Shown piece by piece: positions 47,993 to 56,550 of a stretch of 64,000 nt of DNA. Positions within the stretch are counted from its first letter, which is position 1. Each line of letters begins with the position of its first letter. The DNA is from Nitrososphaerales archaeon (GTDB taxonomy: Archaea > Thermoproteota > Nitrososphaeria > Nitrososphaerales > Gagatemarchaeaceae): NCBI GenBank assembly GCA_032906765.1, contig JAJTZB010000004.1:62001-126000 (forward strand), in the 5' to 3' direction. The notes beneath the pieces are model-generated. The model did no database searches and was not told where the DNA came from. It was given only the letters and a program-made list of their open reading frames with translations. The translations under genes were made by a program, and so were the position numbers.

Positions 47993-49213
47993 GTGGGGTT
48001 GGCATGCTCAATCAATACCGCTCAATGCCGAGCCAAGCTTCTGATTTACCTCAGCTTCGTGCCCGGCCTCGCAATCGGATTCATCTACACTGACCTGTCT
48101 TTCTTCCTCACCACAGTGCGAGGGTTCTCCGCGCTCTTCATGGGTCTGGTGATCATGGTGATGGGGATGACCACGGTTGTGACGGCGATACCACTTGGCA
48201 TCTTGGCCGACAGGTACGGCAGAAGAAAGTTCCTAATCGTCGGGAACATTCTGGCGAGCGTTACCCTGGCTGCGTTTGCGCTGACGACGAATGAGATTCT
48301 GTTGATTGCGGCTGCGGTCGTCGAAGGGACCACGGAAGCCGCATTCGCTTCAGCTGGAACGGCTCTGCTCGCCGAGAAGGCGGGGGACAGGAGCAGGACG
48401 GCTGCGTTCTCACTGTCATCCTTCCTTGGAAACATGGCGTGGGGGCTGGGAGGGTTCGCGATACCCGTCGTCGTCGTCATAGAGTCGCTGGGTTTCAGCT
48501 CGACACAGTCTCACATCTTCCTGTACGTCGTTCTGGCGGCCATGAGCCTCGCCGTCACCCCGCTCCTCCTGAGGGTGGGAGAGTCACGGACCTCGGAGAA
48601 GACTAAGAGCTTGAGGGAATTCCTACCGCGGAAGTCGAGGGGAGTCATACTCAGGTACGCCGCTACGTCTCTGCTTGTCGCGTTTGGGGCGGGGCTCTTT
48701 GTCCCGCTGATGACACAGTGGTTCAAGTTCGCCTTCGGAGTCTCGGACGCCGTGAGCGGACCAGTGATAGGAATCTCCGGATTCCTCATTGCCGCGGCGA
48801 CGCTGGGAGCTCCCAACCTCGCAAGGAGGCTTGGCGTGGTGAGGGCGATAGTCCTGACGGAAGGCCTCTCCATGGTCTTCATGGTCGCAGTCCCTCTCTC
48901 CCCCTCCTTCCCAATCGCAGGCGGAGTCTACATCATCAGGAGCTTCCTCATGAACGTGGCTGGTCCCCTCTCCACCTCGCTAATCATGGGTCTTGTCGAT
49001 CCGAGCGAAAGGGGGGCGGCTTCGGGCCTGAGCGCGGCAATCTGGAGATTTCCGAATTCCCTTGGCGCTGGCATAGGGGGCGCCCTCATGGGTGCGGGGT
49101 TTCTCGCGCTGCCATTCTACATCGCGTCCGTGCTGTACATCGCGGCTATCGCCCTCTTCTGGGTCCTATTCCGAGACGCAAAGCTCCCAGAGGAGACTCC
49201 GAATCCGAGCTAG
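47993..49213 (+). CDS. MFS transporter
   Basis: From GTG 47993 the product is 406 residues with about twelve helices. The MFS signature between helices 2 and 3 is clear: GILADRYGRRKFLIVGNILA. Further parts include VVEGTTEAAFASAGTALLAE, FSLSSFLGNMAWGLGGFAIP, RGAASGLSAAIWRFPNSLGA. The end reads FWVLFRDAKLPEETPNPS. The substrate is not predictable; the style resembles drug/proton antiporters. The longer frame upstream looks non-coding. Confidence 0.9.
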   Translation: MGLACSINTAQCRAKLLIYLSFVPGLAIGFIYTDLSFFLTTVRGFSALFMGLVIMVMGMTTVVTAIPLGILADRYGRRKFLIVGNILASVTLAAFALTTNEILLIAAAVVEGTTEAAFASAGTALLAEKAGDRSRTAAFSLSSFLGNMAWGLGGFAIPVVVVIESLGFSSTQSHIFLYVVLAAMSLAVTPLLLRVGESRTSEKTKSLREFLPRKSRGVILRYAATSLLVAFGAGLFVPLMTQWFKFAFGVSDAVSGPVIGISGFLIAAATLGAPNLARRLGVVRAIVLTEGLSMVFMVAVPLSPSFPIAGGVYIIRSFLMNVAGPLSTSLIMGLVDPSERGAASGLSAAIWRFPNSLGAGIGGALMGAGFLALPFYIASVLYIAAIALFWVLFRDAKLPEETPNPS

Positions 49214-49217
49214 GCTG

Positions 49218-50309
49218 TCACTTCAGCCAGTCGTCCAAGACAGCCGCGTCGGTCGTGGTCCGCGCCAAGTCTGCGACGCGCACCCCGACCAGCCTCACGG
49301 GTTTGCCCCTCGTCTCAAACTCAGTGAGGAGAGACCCGACGACTTCGCGCAGCGTCTCCTCGCTGTCTGTGCGGCCGACAAGCGTCTTCTCTCTTGTGTG
49401 GGTCTCGAAACCTGCGAACCTGATCTTAATCCCGCCTGTCTTGTAGGTAAGGCGCGACTGCTTCACCCTCCTGATCAGCTCGGCCGCAGCCTCATCAGCC
49501 TCGCCCCTTACTACCCGGAAGTCTGCGACGTCCTGCTTGAAGGTCCTTTCGACGCTCAAGGACTTCGGCAGCTCCTGCTGCTTCACTTCTGTGTTCTCCT
49601 GTCCGTGAATGACACCCCATAGCCAGACGCCGTTCTTACCGAACCACGAGACGAGTTGTTTGCCCGGAAGCTGCTGGAGCTGCCCGACCGTCTCGATGCC
49701 CTTCTCCTTGAGGAACTCCTGCGTCTTCCTTCCTATGCCCGGGACGACGGCGACTGGGAGTGGGGCAAGGAAGCCCTCGACGTTGTCGAATGGGACGACT
49801 GTCAGGCCGTCTGGCTTCATCCTGTCGGAGGCTATCTTGGCCGAAGACTTGTTAGGTGCCACGCCTATGGAGCACGTAAGCTTGTGAAGCTCCTTGACCT
49901 TCCTCTTGACATCCGCCGCCAGCTCGGTTGCTTCGCCGACGCTGCCAGCCCGCTTTGAGACGTCGAGGAAGGCCTCGTCTATGCTGGCCTGCTCGAACGC
50001 GTCTGCGAGCTGCCTTAGCGTCCCCATGACTTCTTCCGAGGCCCTCTCGTAGAGCTCCCAGTTCGGCCTGATGTAGACAGCCTGCGGACAGAGTCTGTAG
50101 GCAGTCGAAATCGGCATCCCCGAGCGTAGCCCGAATTTCCTAGCCTCGTAGGAGCAGGCGACGACAACGCCTCGCCCTTTCCCTCCCTCCGGGTCGGCTC
50201 CGACCACGACAGGAAGGCCCCCCAACTTGGGGTTCTCCCTCGTCTCGACCGAGACGTAGAAGGCGTCGAGGTCAATGTGAAAGACGATTCTCATTTCCCT
50301 GGACATCAA
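49218..50309 (-). CDS. Y-family DNA polymerase (Dpo4/DinB type)
   Basis: This 363-residue protein reads VFHIDLDAFYVSVETRENPK (metal ligand and steric gate), GGKGRGVVVACSYEARKFGL, SIDEAFLDVSKRAGSVGEAT (catalytic SxDE), CSIGVAPNKSSAKIASDRMK, VVPGIGRKTQEFLKEKGIET (HhH) and a little-finger domain. It performs translesion synthesis. A C-terminal PCNA box is not evident; the end reads TTTDAAVLDDWLK. The start may be ATG 50309 or the internal MRIVFH. Confidence 0.95.
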   Translation of the reverse strand: MMSREMRIVFHIDLDAFYVSVETRENPKLGGLPVVVGADPEGGKGRGVVVACSYEARKFGLRSGMPISTAYRLCPQAVYIRPNWELYERASEEVMGTLRQLADAFEQASIDEAFLDVSKRAGSVGEATELAADVKRKVKELHKLTCSIGVAPNKSSAKIASDRMKPDGLTVVPFDNVEGFLAPLPVAVVPGIGRKTQEFLKEKGIETVGQLQQLPGKQLVSWFGKNGVWLWGVIHGQENTEVKQQELPKSLSVERTFKQDVADFRVVRGEADEAAAELIRRVKQSRLTYKTGGIKIRFAGFETHTREKTLVGRTDSEETLREVVGSLLTEFETRGKPVRLVGVRVADLARTTTDAAVLDDWLK

Positions 50310-50313
50310 CTAG

Positions 50314-51120
50314 TCAAGAGCCGAGGAGTGTCTGCTGGCCTGACCCCCCTGCATGCCAGTCAAGCTCCATTAGCCCCAGGAGTCTCCTGAACTCGTTCGC
50401 GGATTCGGGGCTGAACCCCGCGAAGTGGTTGTTGAAGAAGATGTAACCGCGCTCGAAGTCACCCGACTTCTCCTCGACCGCCGAGGCCCACCGCTTCATC
50501 TCCTCCGACCTGTCCCTCTGGATGCTGGTGAACTCTGTGATCTCCCTGTCACCGACCATCCTGAGGTAGACGAAGTCGGCAGTGACCTCGGGCGGGGTCT
50601 CGACGTACTGGTTCAGAGACCACACCATCGCCACGTTGCTCTTCTCCAGGAGCCGATAGACTTCTGGCGAGAACCACGACTTGTGCCTGAACTCGATTGC
50701 GTGGCGGAAGTCAGGGCTGAGCTGGTTCAGGAAGGTCTTCATTGTGTCCAAGTGCGTGCTGAGCTTGACCGACGGCGGGAGCTGCACTGCTATCGGGCCG
50801 AGCTTGTCCCCCAGCTTGCTCATCATGCTGTAGAAGTACGTGAGCGTGGACTCGGAGTTCTCGAGCTTGTTGTCGTGCGTTATCTTCTTTGGTAGCTTCG
50901 GCGAGAAGACGAACCCACCGGGCGAATTGTTCTTCCACTGGCTGATCATGAATTGATTGGGGATTCTATAGAAACTGGAATCGATCTCAACGCAGTTGAA
51001 GACGCCCGAGTAGAACTTCAGATAGTCTTTCGGCTGTAGCCCTTTCGGATAGAAGGACCCGCTCCAATCCTTGTATGACCAGCCACTGCAACCAATCCGA
51101 AGCTTCGCCTCGAGGTCCAA
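50314..51120 (-). CDS. DUF72-family protein
   Basis: This 268-residue TIM-barrel-like protein reads IGCSGWSYKDWSGSFYPKGL, QPKDYLKFYSGVFNCVEIDS, FVFSPKLPKKITHDNKLENS, LGPIAVQLPPSVKLSTHLDT, HAIEFRHKSWFSPEVYRLLE and YIFFNNHFAGFSPESANEFR. The match to DUF72 is complete. The biochemical role is not established. The stop lies 4 bp before the polymerase gene on the same strand, so they may be co-transcribed. Confidence 0.92.
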   Translation of the reverse strand: MDLEAKLRIGCSGWSYKDWSGSFYPKGLQPKDYLKFYSGVFNCVEIDSSFYRIPNQFMISQWKNNSPGGFVFSPKLPKKITHDNKLENSESTLTYFYSMMSKLGDKLGPIAVQLPPSVKLSTHLDTMKTFLNQLSPDFRHAIEFRHKSWFSPEVYRLLEKSNVAMVWSLNQYVETPPEVTADFVYLRMVGDREITEFTSIQRDRSEEMKRWASAVEEKSGDFERGYIFFNNHFAGFSPESANEFRRLLGLMELDWHAGGSGQQTLLGS

Positions 51121-51242
51121 CTTTCGCGAATGCAGCTCGTCGGTTAATTAAGGATGGAGCGCTCCACAGCGTAGTGCCATACGTACTGAGAGTAACCAAG
51201 ACTTATATCGACGGAGGCTCTCGCGTCGCCAAGTGACGCTTT

Positions 51243-51782
51243 TTGTCGCAAGGAAACCCAGACATCAGACAGCAGGTCGAGGCGAGCAGGGGACCGCTGA
51301 AGAAGCTGCAGCTCCTCCTGCCTGGGCTGAGGGGCTACAGGAAGCTAGAGGACATCAGGGTCTCTGACGAATTCCTGAGAAACCAGGTCGCCAACAAGCT
51401 GGACGCCGTGAAGGGGAGCTTGGAGCAGTTGAGGAAGCAGGTCGCCGCGAGCAATGATTTGACCAACCTCACGACGGTAGGCGCCCTGATCTCGCAGATC
51501 CAGGGCCTCGGCGGAGAGGTGAGGCACGCCCAGCAGGGGTACTCTGGCTGGGTAGCGCCCATAGCAATCAATGAAGAGAAGCTCAACAAGCTGTACGAAT
51601 ACGACTACGCGTTCGTCAGCTCCGTCTTCCAGCTCGCCGAGACAGCCGGGAAGCTCAGCTACGACGCCAGCTCGCCGAACTCGATTCAGGCATCCGCAGC
51701 GCAGCTCTCCCGGACACTCGCAGACATCAAGCAAAAGTGGAAGACGAGGATGGAAGCGATAGAGGGAATCGCGGTAGGGTAG
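51243..51782 (+). CDS. Helical protein upstream of the SPFH/zinc-ribbon pair
   Basis: This 179-residue, mainly helical protein (TTG 51243, MSQGNPDIRQQVEASRGPLK) reads RKLEDIRVSDEFLRNQVANK, LDAVKGSLEQLRKQVAASND and NKLYEYDYAFVSSVFQLAET. The composition is of a coiled, PspA-like or scaffolding helix bundle, but no signature was recognised. It lies 12 bp before the SPFH gene. In bacteria such SPFH/zinc-ribbon genes sit beside pspA (Bacillus ydjFGHI), so this protein may play that role. Confidence 0.65.
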   Translation: MSQGNPDIRQQVEASRGPLKKLQLLLPGLRGYRKLEDIRVSDEFLRNQVANKLDAVKGSLEQLRKQVAASNDLTNLTTVGALISQIQGLGGEVRHAQQGYSGWVAPIAINEEKLNKLYEYDYAFVSSVFQLAETAGKLSYDASSPNSIQASAAQLSRTLADIKQKWKTRMEAIEGIAVG

Positions 51783-51794
51783 AGGTGAATCGGA

Positions 51795-52868
51795 TTGTTC
51801 GGGAAGAAGCCGAGTGACATACCGGCCACGGGAGGCAGCGTCCTCGGGTCAACCACGATAAACTGGGAGGACCAGTTCAAGCAGGGCAGCGTCCTCTGGA
51901 AGGTCCCGCGGAACATCAGGCTCAACGACAACATAGTAGTGAGGGAGGACGAGATTGCGGTCTTCTACAGGGACGGAAAGGTCCTCACGTACTTCGACCA
52001 GCCGAACAGGTATGCACTCACGGACTTCAACGCTCCTGTGGTGGGCAGGCTTCTGAAGTTCTTCACAGGGGTCGTCCAGCAGGCCGAGGTGTACTACGTC
52101 CCGAAGAGGTACCTTGACGGAAAGTTCGGCAGCACCCAGCCGTACCAGTTCACTGACCCGACGTTCGGGGTCGTCAACCTCAGGGTCTTCGGGGAGTACA
52201 GGTGGAAGGTCTCGTCGCCTGAGCTGTTCATCAACACTTTCGTGGGCACCTTCAACGCAGACACGTCAGACGACGTGGAGTCGAGGGTGAAGGAGCAGAT
52301 GGTCATCCTGATCTACAACGCCCTGGGCAAGATGAAGCAGGGAGGGCTGAAGGTCACGGACCTTGCCGCCAACCTGACGAACATAGAGCAGGAAGTCCTC
52401 GCTGTGGCGCCTGACCACCTCGGGCAGTATGGCATAGAGATCAACAAAATCTCTGGGTTGACTGTGAGCCTGCCCGACGAGGTGCAGAAGGCTATCGATA
52501 CGAGGTCGCAGATGTCAGTGCTCGGCGTCAACTACATGCAGTACCAGACCGGCCAGGCGATCGAAGACGCTGCAAAGAATCCGTCGGGAGGCGCTGGAGT
52601 ATTCGCCGGACTGGGTGCGGGACTCGGCGCTGGAGCAGCGATTGGCGGGCAGATGGGCCAGAGCATGGCGCAGGGTCAGAGCAAGAGCTGTCCGAACTGC
52701 GGAACGCTGATGCCTCTCAACACGAAGTTCTGCCCGAACTGCGGCACAAGCATGGCGCAGCCTCAGGGAGGATCTCCCTCTGGTACGAAGGCGAAGTTCT
52801 GCCCGGAGTGCGGGACGGCCGTGGGCGCGGACACGAAGTTCTGTCCGAACTGCGGAAAGCAACTCTAG
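51795..52868 (+). CDS. SPFH-domain protein with two C-terminal double zinc ribbons (YdjI-like)
   Basis: This 357-residue protein starts at TTG 51795 (MFGKKPSDIP). It reads TINWEDQFKQGSVLWKVPRN, IVVREDEIAVFYRDGKVLTY, GVVNLRVFGEYRWKVSSPEL and LGQYGIEINKISGLTVSLPD, the SPFH/virion-core-like domain. A Gly/Ala-rich linker (GAGVFAGLGAGLGAGAAIGG) follows, then four CxxC knuckles (KSCPNCGTLMPLNTKFCPNC; KFCPECGTAVGADTKFCPNC). The fold organises membrane microdomains. It is the middle gene of a three-gene operon. Confidence 0.85.
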   Translation: MFGKKPSDIPATGGSVLGSTTINWEDQFKQGSVLWKVPRNIRLNDNIVVREDEIAVFYRDGKVLTYFDQPNRYALTDFNAPVVGRLLKFFTGVVQQAEVYYVPKRYLDGKFGSTQPYQFTDPTFGVVNLRVFGEYRWKVSSPELFINTFVGTFNADTSDDVESRVKEQMVILIYNALGKMKQGGLKVTDLAANLTNIEQEVLAVAPDHLGQYGIEINKISGLTVSLPDEVQKAIDTRSQMSVLGVNYMQYQTGQAIEDAAKNPSGGAGVFAGLGAGLGAGAAIGGQMGQSMAQGQSKSCPNCGTLMPLNTKFCPNCGTSMAQPQGGSPSGTKAKFCPECGTAVGADTKFCPNCGKQL

Positions 52869-52875
52869 GTGGGTT

Positions 52876-53877
52876 ATGACAATGTTCTGCCCGAAGTGCG
52901 GCACACAGCTGCCCGATCAGGCCGCGTTCTGCTACAAGTGCGGTGTGAAGATCGGGCTGGTCACGCAGCCCCAGTCCGGAGGGAGCGGCAGCGGTCAGGT
53001 AATCGCCCCGAGCGGCACTACGCAGCTGAAGTGTCCCAGCTGCGGCGCTCCGATCGCGCCCAAGTTCGGCGAGATGATAATCACCTGCGCGTACTGCGGG
53101 AGCAGCGTCTCGCTTGCCAACGACGGATGGAGAAGCATCCAGAAGCACACGATGCTGCCCTTGAAGTTCTCGTCACAAGATGATGTCCTGAAGATAGTTC
53201 ATGGCCAAATTGACAGGGGACTCCTGCACAGGCACCTGATGGAACAGTCCACGATGGAGGAGATGAACCTGGCGCTGGTCCCCTACTGGCTGATCCCCGT
53301 GTCTGCCAGGACGTCGCTCGTGGCAGTCGACATGGCGGCCGAGGCTGGTTCAATCGCAACCACGGCGTTGCTTGCTGGGATGCTCGGGGGCGCGATGGGA
53401 GGCAGGAGGGGAGGAGGCGGAGCTATGATGGGCGGGGTCCTGCTCGGTACGATGATGGGAGGGGGGATGGGCGGGGGGCAGGGCACGAAGCGGGCTTATC
53501 AGATGGACAATGACTACAATTACCCCGTCGTCGCGCTGAAGGCCCTGACCGAGTACCAACCGAAGGAGTATCAATTCCAACTTGCAGACAGGGCTCTCTT
53601 CGACGCCACCAAGGTCAAGGGTGTCAAGGTCATGAACGGGGACGTTGGCGAGGACACGGCGAAGTACCAGGCCAAGACGATGGTCGACCAGCTGCAGTCG
53701 GAGAAGGCGCACGCTGCCCACCACATGATCCAGCAGCTTTCAACGGAGTCGGACCTGGGCGAAGGGGAGCTGCTTCACGCGCCAGTCTGGTTCGTCAGGT
53801 ACGACCACAAGGGCACCAAGATAGCTCTGGTGGTCGACGGCAACTCGGGCGGCATCATCAACAGCATCGGGCTGTAG
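52876..53877 (+). CDS. Zinc-ribbon protein with Gly-rich membrane segment (YdjG-like)
   Basis: This 333-residue protein has an N-terminal double ribbon (MFCPKCGTQLPDQAAFCYKC), a second ribbon (LKCPSCGAPIAPKFGEMIIT, CAYCGSSVSL), and a middle domain with MLPLKFSSQDDVLKIVHGQI and LVPYWLIPVSARTSLVAVDM. A Gly/Met-rich segment (LLAGMLGGAMGGRRGGGGAM) precedes a C-terminal domain ending VDGNSGGIINSIGL. The layout resembles YdjG of the Bacillus membrane-stress operon. It is 7 bp after the SPFH gene. Confidence 0.75.
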   Translation: MTMFCPKCGTQLPDQAAFCYKCGVKIGLVTQPQSGGSGSGQVIAPSGTTQLKCPSCGAPIAPKFGEMIITCAYCGSSVSLANDGWRSIQKHTMLPLKFSSQDDVLKIVHGQIDRGLLHRHLMEQSTMEEMNLALVPYWLIPVSARTSLVAVDMAAEAGSIATTALLAGMLGGAMGGRRGGGGAMMGGVLLGTMMGGGMGGGQGTKRAYQMDNDYNYPVVALKALTEYQPKEYQFQLADRALFDATKVKGVKVMNGDVGEDTAKYQAKTMVDQLQSEKAHAAHHMIQQLSTESDLGEGELLHAPVWFVRYDHKGTKIALVVDGNSGGIINSIGL

Positions 53878-53879
53878 CT

Positions 53880-54389
53880 TCAGGAGACCTGCTTCCCGTT
53901 CTGGAAGAGGTTCGTGACCATCTTGACTCTGGCCTTCTTCAGCGTGTTGTGGGCGTAGCACATCCTCTCTGCCTCCTTCGACAGGCTCAGGATTTCATCT
54001 GTTGTTGCAGTGCTGGACAACCTGATGTCGTAGACCATCTCCTCGAAGGCACCGCCGAGTATCCTGTTGAAGTGGCCCCTCGCAGTCAGTTCTAGGTCCG
54101 TCAGGGGGATGTCCTTGGATATTGCGAGTGTGGCGTACTGGTTCAGCAGGCAGGAGGCTGCCCCAGCCATGAAGTAGGCGAGCGGGTTGGGTGCCTCATC
54201 CGTGCCTCCTCGGTCGGCGGGCTCGTCGACGAGGAAGGTGAAGTGTTTCTTGCGAGCTTCGAACTTCAGGTGATCGACCCTCCTGAGGTCGACCCTCTCG
54301 GCGCCGAAGAGGAACTTGGCGTCCTTGGCCTCGTTGCGCTTCCTGATGTGCTCCTTGATGGTTCCGACAAGTTCGTCTTTGTTTGACAT
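53880..54389 (-). CDS. OsmC-family protein
   Basis: From ATG 54389 the product is 169 residues: HLKFEARKKHFTFLVDEPAD, NPLAYFMAGAASCLLNQYAT (first redox Cys in AGAASC), LTDLELTARGHFNRILGGAF and LSKEAERMCYAHNTLKKARV (second Cys). OsmC/Ohr proteins reduce organic hydroperoxides through two Cys. The longer frame upstream overlaps the divergent gene and is less likely. Confidence 0.9.
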   Translation of the reverse strand: MSNKDELVGTIKEHIRKRNEAKDAKFLFGAERVDLRRVDHLKFEARKKHFTFLVDEPADRGGTDEAPNPLAYFMAGAASCLLNQYATLAISKDIPLTDLELTARGHFNRILGGAFEEMVYDIRLSSTATTDEILSLSKEAERMCYAHNTLKKARVKMVTNLFQNGKQVS

Positions 54390-54461
54390 GGAGGGGCTGA
54401 CGCGGGCTTCTGTTAAAGGCGTTTGCAAGCCAGAAATATCAACTGCTGCCATCCGTTAGCC

Positions 54462-54683
54462 ATGGCGACAGCGAAGCAGGGAGTGCCGTTCACAATCCCG
54501 TCGGACGTGTGGCAGCCGCTCATGGAGGTCAGGGCCCAGCTGGACTCGCTCTGCCCCGGCCCGCCGACACCCATCGAGGAGACCCTCAGGGAGGTCGTAA
54601 ACCACTACAAACATTGCCCGAGGGCGATGGAGGAGGTGGACGACTTCTGCGAGAGGGCCAAGGCCTGGAAAAAGCGGGGATAA
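54462..54683 (+). CDS. Hypothetical small helical protein
   Basis: This 73-residue protein starts at ATG 54462: ATAKQGVPFTIPSDVWQPLM, EVRAQLDSLCPGPPTPIEET, LREVVNHYKHCPRAMEEVDD and FCERAKAWKKRG. It contains three Cys and one His. It is divergent from the OsmC gene. No family is recognised. Confidence 0.65.
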   Translation: MATAKQGVPFTIPSDVWQPLMEVRAQLDSLCPGPPTPIEETLREVVNHYKHCPRAMEEVDDFCERAKAWKKRG

Positions 54684-54723
54684 AGCGGCAAGTCTATAGA
54701 GGCCGAATGAGGGCAAGGCATGA

Positions 54724-55581
54724 ATGCCGAGCGTTGACGCGGGCGGGACCACTCTGTATTACGAGGAGAAGGGCAGGGGGCAACCTGTACTCTTCGTCCA
54801 TGGGATTCCCACTGACTACAGGGCTTGGACGCGACAGGTAGAGGCGCTCTCGGATGGCTATAGAGCAATCACGATCAGCAGGCGCTACGCTGCCCCCAAC
54901 AAGAGAAGCGGCGACCTTCTGGACAGCACGGTGGGTAACAACGCCGGCGACCTGAAGGCGTTCATCGAGAAACTCGGGCTGGGTCCAGTCCACCTTGTGG
55001 GTCACTCCTACGGAGGCTTCGCTTCCGCGTTTCTCGCAGCCGACCACCCGAACCTTGTCCGCTCGTTGGTTCTCGTGGAGGCGGCGGTCTCCACGCTTCT
55101 TGTCGGCGACCCGAACAGCAAGTCGCAGATGCTCTCTCTCCTGCTGCGGAGCCCCTCGGTTGCTCTCTCTGCGAGAAGGTTCCAGAGCACCGCGCTGTAC
55201 CCTTCGATCAAGGCCTTCGAGGAGGGCCAGATGGAAAGGTCGGTGGAGCTCATGGTGGACGGGGTTCAGGACAGACGGGGCGCATTCGCCCGGTTCGACA
55301 AGGACGTCCGTAACATGATGATTGAGAACGGGCGCATGATCGGAGAACTCAAGACCGAGTTCCCGCACTTCACACGCATCGAGGCCGCGAAGATATCGGC
55401 CAGGACCTTGGTGGTCAACGGCGACTCGGGTACCCTCTGGCTCAGGAAGATAGGTGAGCTACTAACCGCGTCGATTCCAAAGAGTGGGTCGGTAAAGATT
55501 CCAGGGGCCGCGCACTTCCCGCACATCGAGAACGCGGCGGCTTTCAACCAAGCACTTCGGAAGTTCCTCGCGGCAAGCTAG
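54724..55581 (+). CDS. Alpha/beta hydrolase
   Basis: This 285-residue protein reads TTLYYEEKGRGQPVLFVHGI (oxyanion-hole HG), DLKAFIEKLGLGPVHLVGHS, YGGFASAFLAADHPN (nucleophile in GHSYGG), TLVVNGDSGTLWLRKIGELL (acid) and IPGAAHFPHIENAAAFNQAL (His). It is a complete Ser-Asp-His fold, of esterase, lactonase or haloperoxidase type; the substrate is unknown. The start is ATG 54724. Confidence 0.9.
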   Translation: MPSVDAGGTTLYYEEKGRGQPVLFVHGIPTDYRAWTRQVEALSDGYRAITISRRYAAPNKRSGDLLDSTVGNNAGDLKAFIEKLGLGPVHLVGHSYGGFASAFLAADHPNLVRSLVLVEAAVSTLLVGDPNSKSQMLSLLLRSPSVALSARRFQSTALYPSIKAFEEGQMERSVELMVDGVQDRRGAFARFDKDVRNMMIENGRMIGELKTEFPHFTRIEAAKISARTLVVNGDSGTLWLRKIGELLTASIPKSGSVKIPGAAHFPHIENAAAFNQALRKFLAAS

Positions 55582-55646
55582 AGCTTCTCCAGATTCTCCT
55601 GATCAATCTCGACAGCCTTATTTCACAGCATTTGTGTTGCAGATTG

Positions 55647-56069
55647 ATGTCGTCACAGAAGTTCGGAACCATCAGGCAGCGCGTAACCATCGACGCTCCT
55701 CCTTCGGAAGTCTATGATACATACGTCAACGCGAGGAGGCATTCGGAGTTCACCGGCTCGACCGCGACCGGAACTGCGAGAAAAGGGGCGAAGTTCGAGG
55801 CGTGGGATGGATACATCTCGGGCAAGTTCCTCGAGCTGGAAAAGGGGAAGAGAGTCGTGCAAGAGTGGAAGACCTCGGAGTGGCCCACTGGGTATCCTCC
55901 CTCGATACTCGAACTGAGGTTCAGAGGCGAGGGAGGAAAGACAGAGCTCAGCATGGTGCACTCGAAGGTCCCTGCGGAGCAGGTCCAAATGTACAATGAG
56001 GGCTGGGTCGAATCATATTGGGGCCCGCTGAAGGAGTACTTCAAGCAGCGGGGCAGAGCTGGGTCATAG
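55647..56069 (+). CDS. SRPBCC/AHSA1-family protein
   Basis: From ATG 55647 the product is 140 residues: TIRQRVTIDAPPSEVYDTYV, NARRHSEFTGSTATGTARKG, KFEAWDGYISGKFLELEKGK, WPTGYPPSILELRFRGEGGK and WVESYWGPLKEYFKQRGRAG. This is the full-length helix-grip AHSA1 pattern, with a hydrophobic cavity for a ligand. The role is unknown. Confidence 0.88.
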   Translation: MSSQKFGTIRQRVTIDAPPSEVYDTYVNARRHSEFTGSTATGTARKGAKFEAWDGYISGKFLELEKGKRVVQEWKTSEWPTGYPPSILELRFRGEGGKTELSMVHSKVPAEQVQMYNEGWVESYWGPLKEYFKQRGRAGS

Positions 56070-56086
56070 ACAGGGACCTGACACGA

Positions 56087-56263
56087 TTGAAGTGCCCGAA
56101 GTGCGGGACTGACAACGCTAATCCTGCAAGCGAATGGGTTGGCGGAAGGGGGAAGAGTAACCCGATGGCTGTCAAGAGATTCGTGTGCTCCTCGTGCGGC
56201 ACCAGCTACGTGGCCTGGACAGATGCCAAGACTGGGAAGACAAAGACGATGACGAGGAAATAG
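56087..56263 (+). CDS. Small zinc-ribbon protein
   Basis: From TTG 56087 the product is 58 residues: MKCPKCGTDNANPASEWVGG, KRFVCSSCGTSYVAWTDAKT and a basic tail GKTKTMTRK. The four Cys make a ribbon. The start is chosen because the ribbon begins directly there. It follows the SRPBCC gene by 17 bp. Confidence 0.65.
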   Translation: MKCPKCGTDNANPASEWVGGRGKSNPMAVKRFVCSSCGTSYVAWTDAKTGKTKTMTRK

Positions 56264-56265
56264 GC

Positions 56266-56508
56266 TCAGAGCCTCGGTCGGAATTCGTATCCACACTTCA
56301 GGCAGCGCCTCATGCCTGGCGTATCGGGTATCACCTGCCTGGTGCCACACGAGGGGCATTCGACAGTTGAGCGGGCGGGCTTGATCGAGTCGCGGTGCTG
56401 GGACCTCACCTTCTCGATGGCGTCGCTGTAAGCATCTCTCCTTCCCCGCGGGCTCATGAGCAGCTGTGCAAAGGACGCGGTCCTCCTTCTAAGGGTTGCA
56501 GCGGGCAT
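56266..56508 (-). CDS. Small zinc-ribbon protein with basic helical N-terminus
   Basis: This 80-residue protein reads MPAATLRRRTASFAQLLMSP, RDAYSDAIEKVRSQHRDSIK, STVECPSCGTRQVIPDTPGM and RRCLKCGYEFRPRL. The ribbon is at the C-terminus. The gene is convergent with the previous ribbon gene and divergent from the ABC exporter. Confidence 0.65.
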   Translation of the reverse strand: MPAATLRRRTASFAQLLMSPRGRRDAYSDAIEKVRSQHRDSIKPARSTVECPSCGTRQVIPDTPGMRRCLKCGYEFRPRL

Positions 56509-56550
56509 TTTCGGAACCTTCTAAGGGCGCTAGCGGAAGGGGAATGAGGA

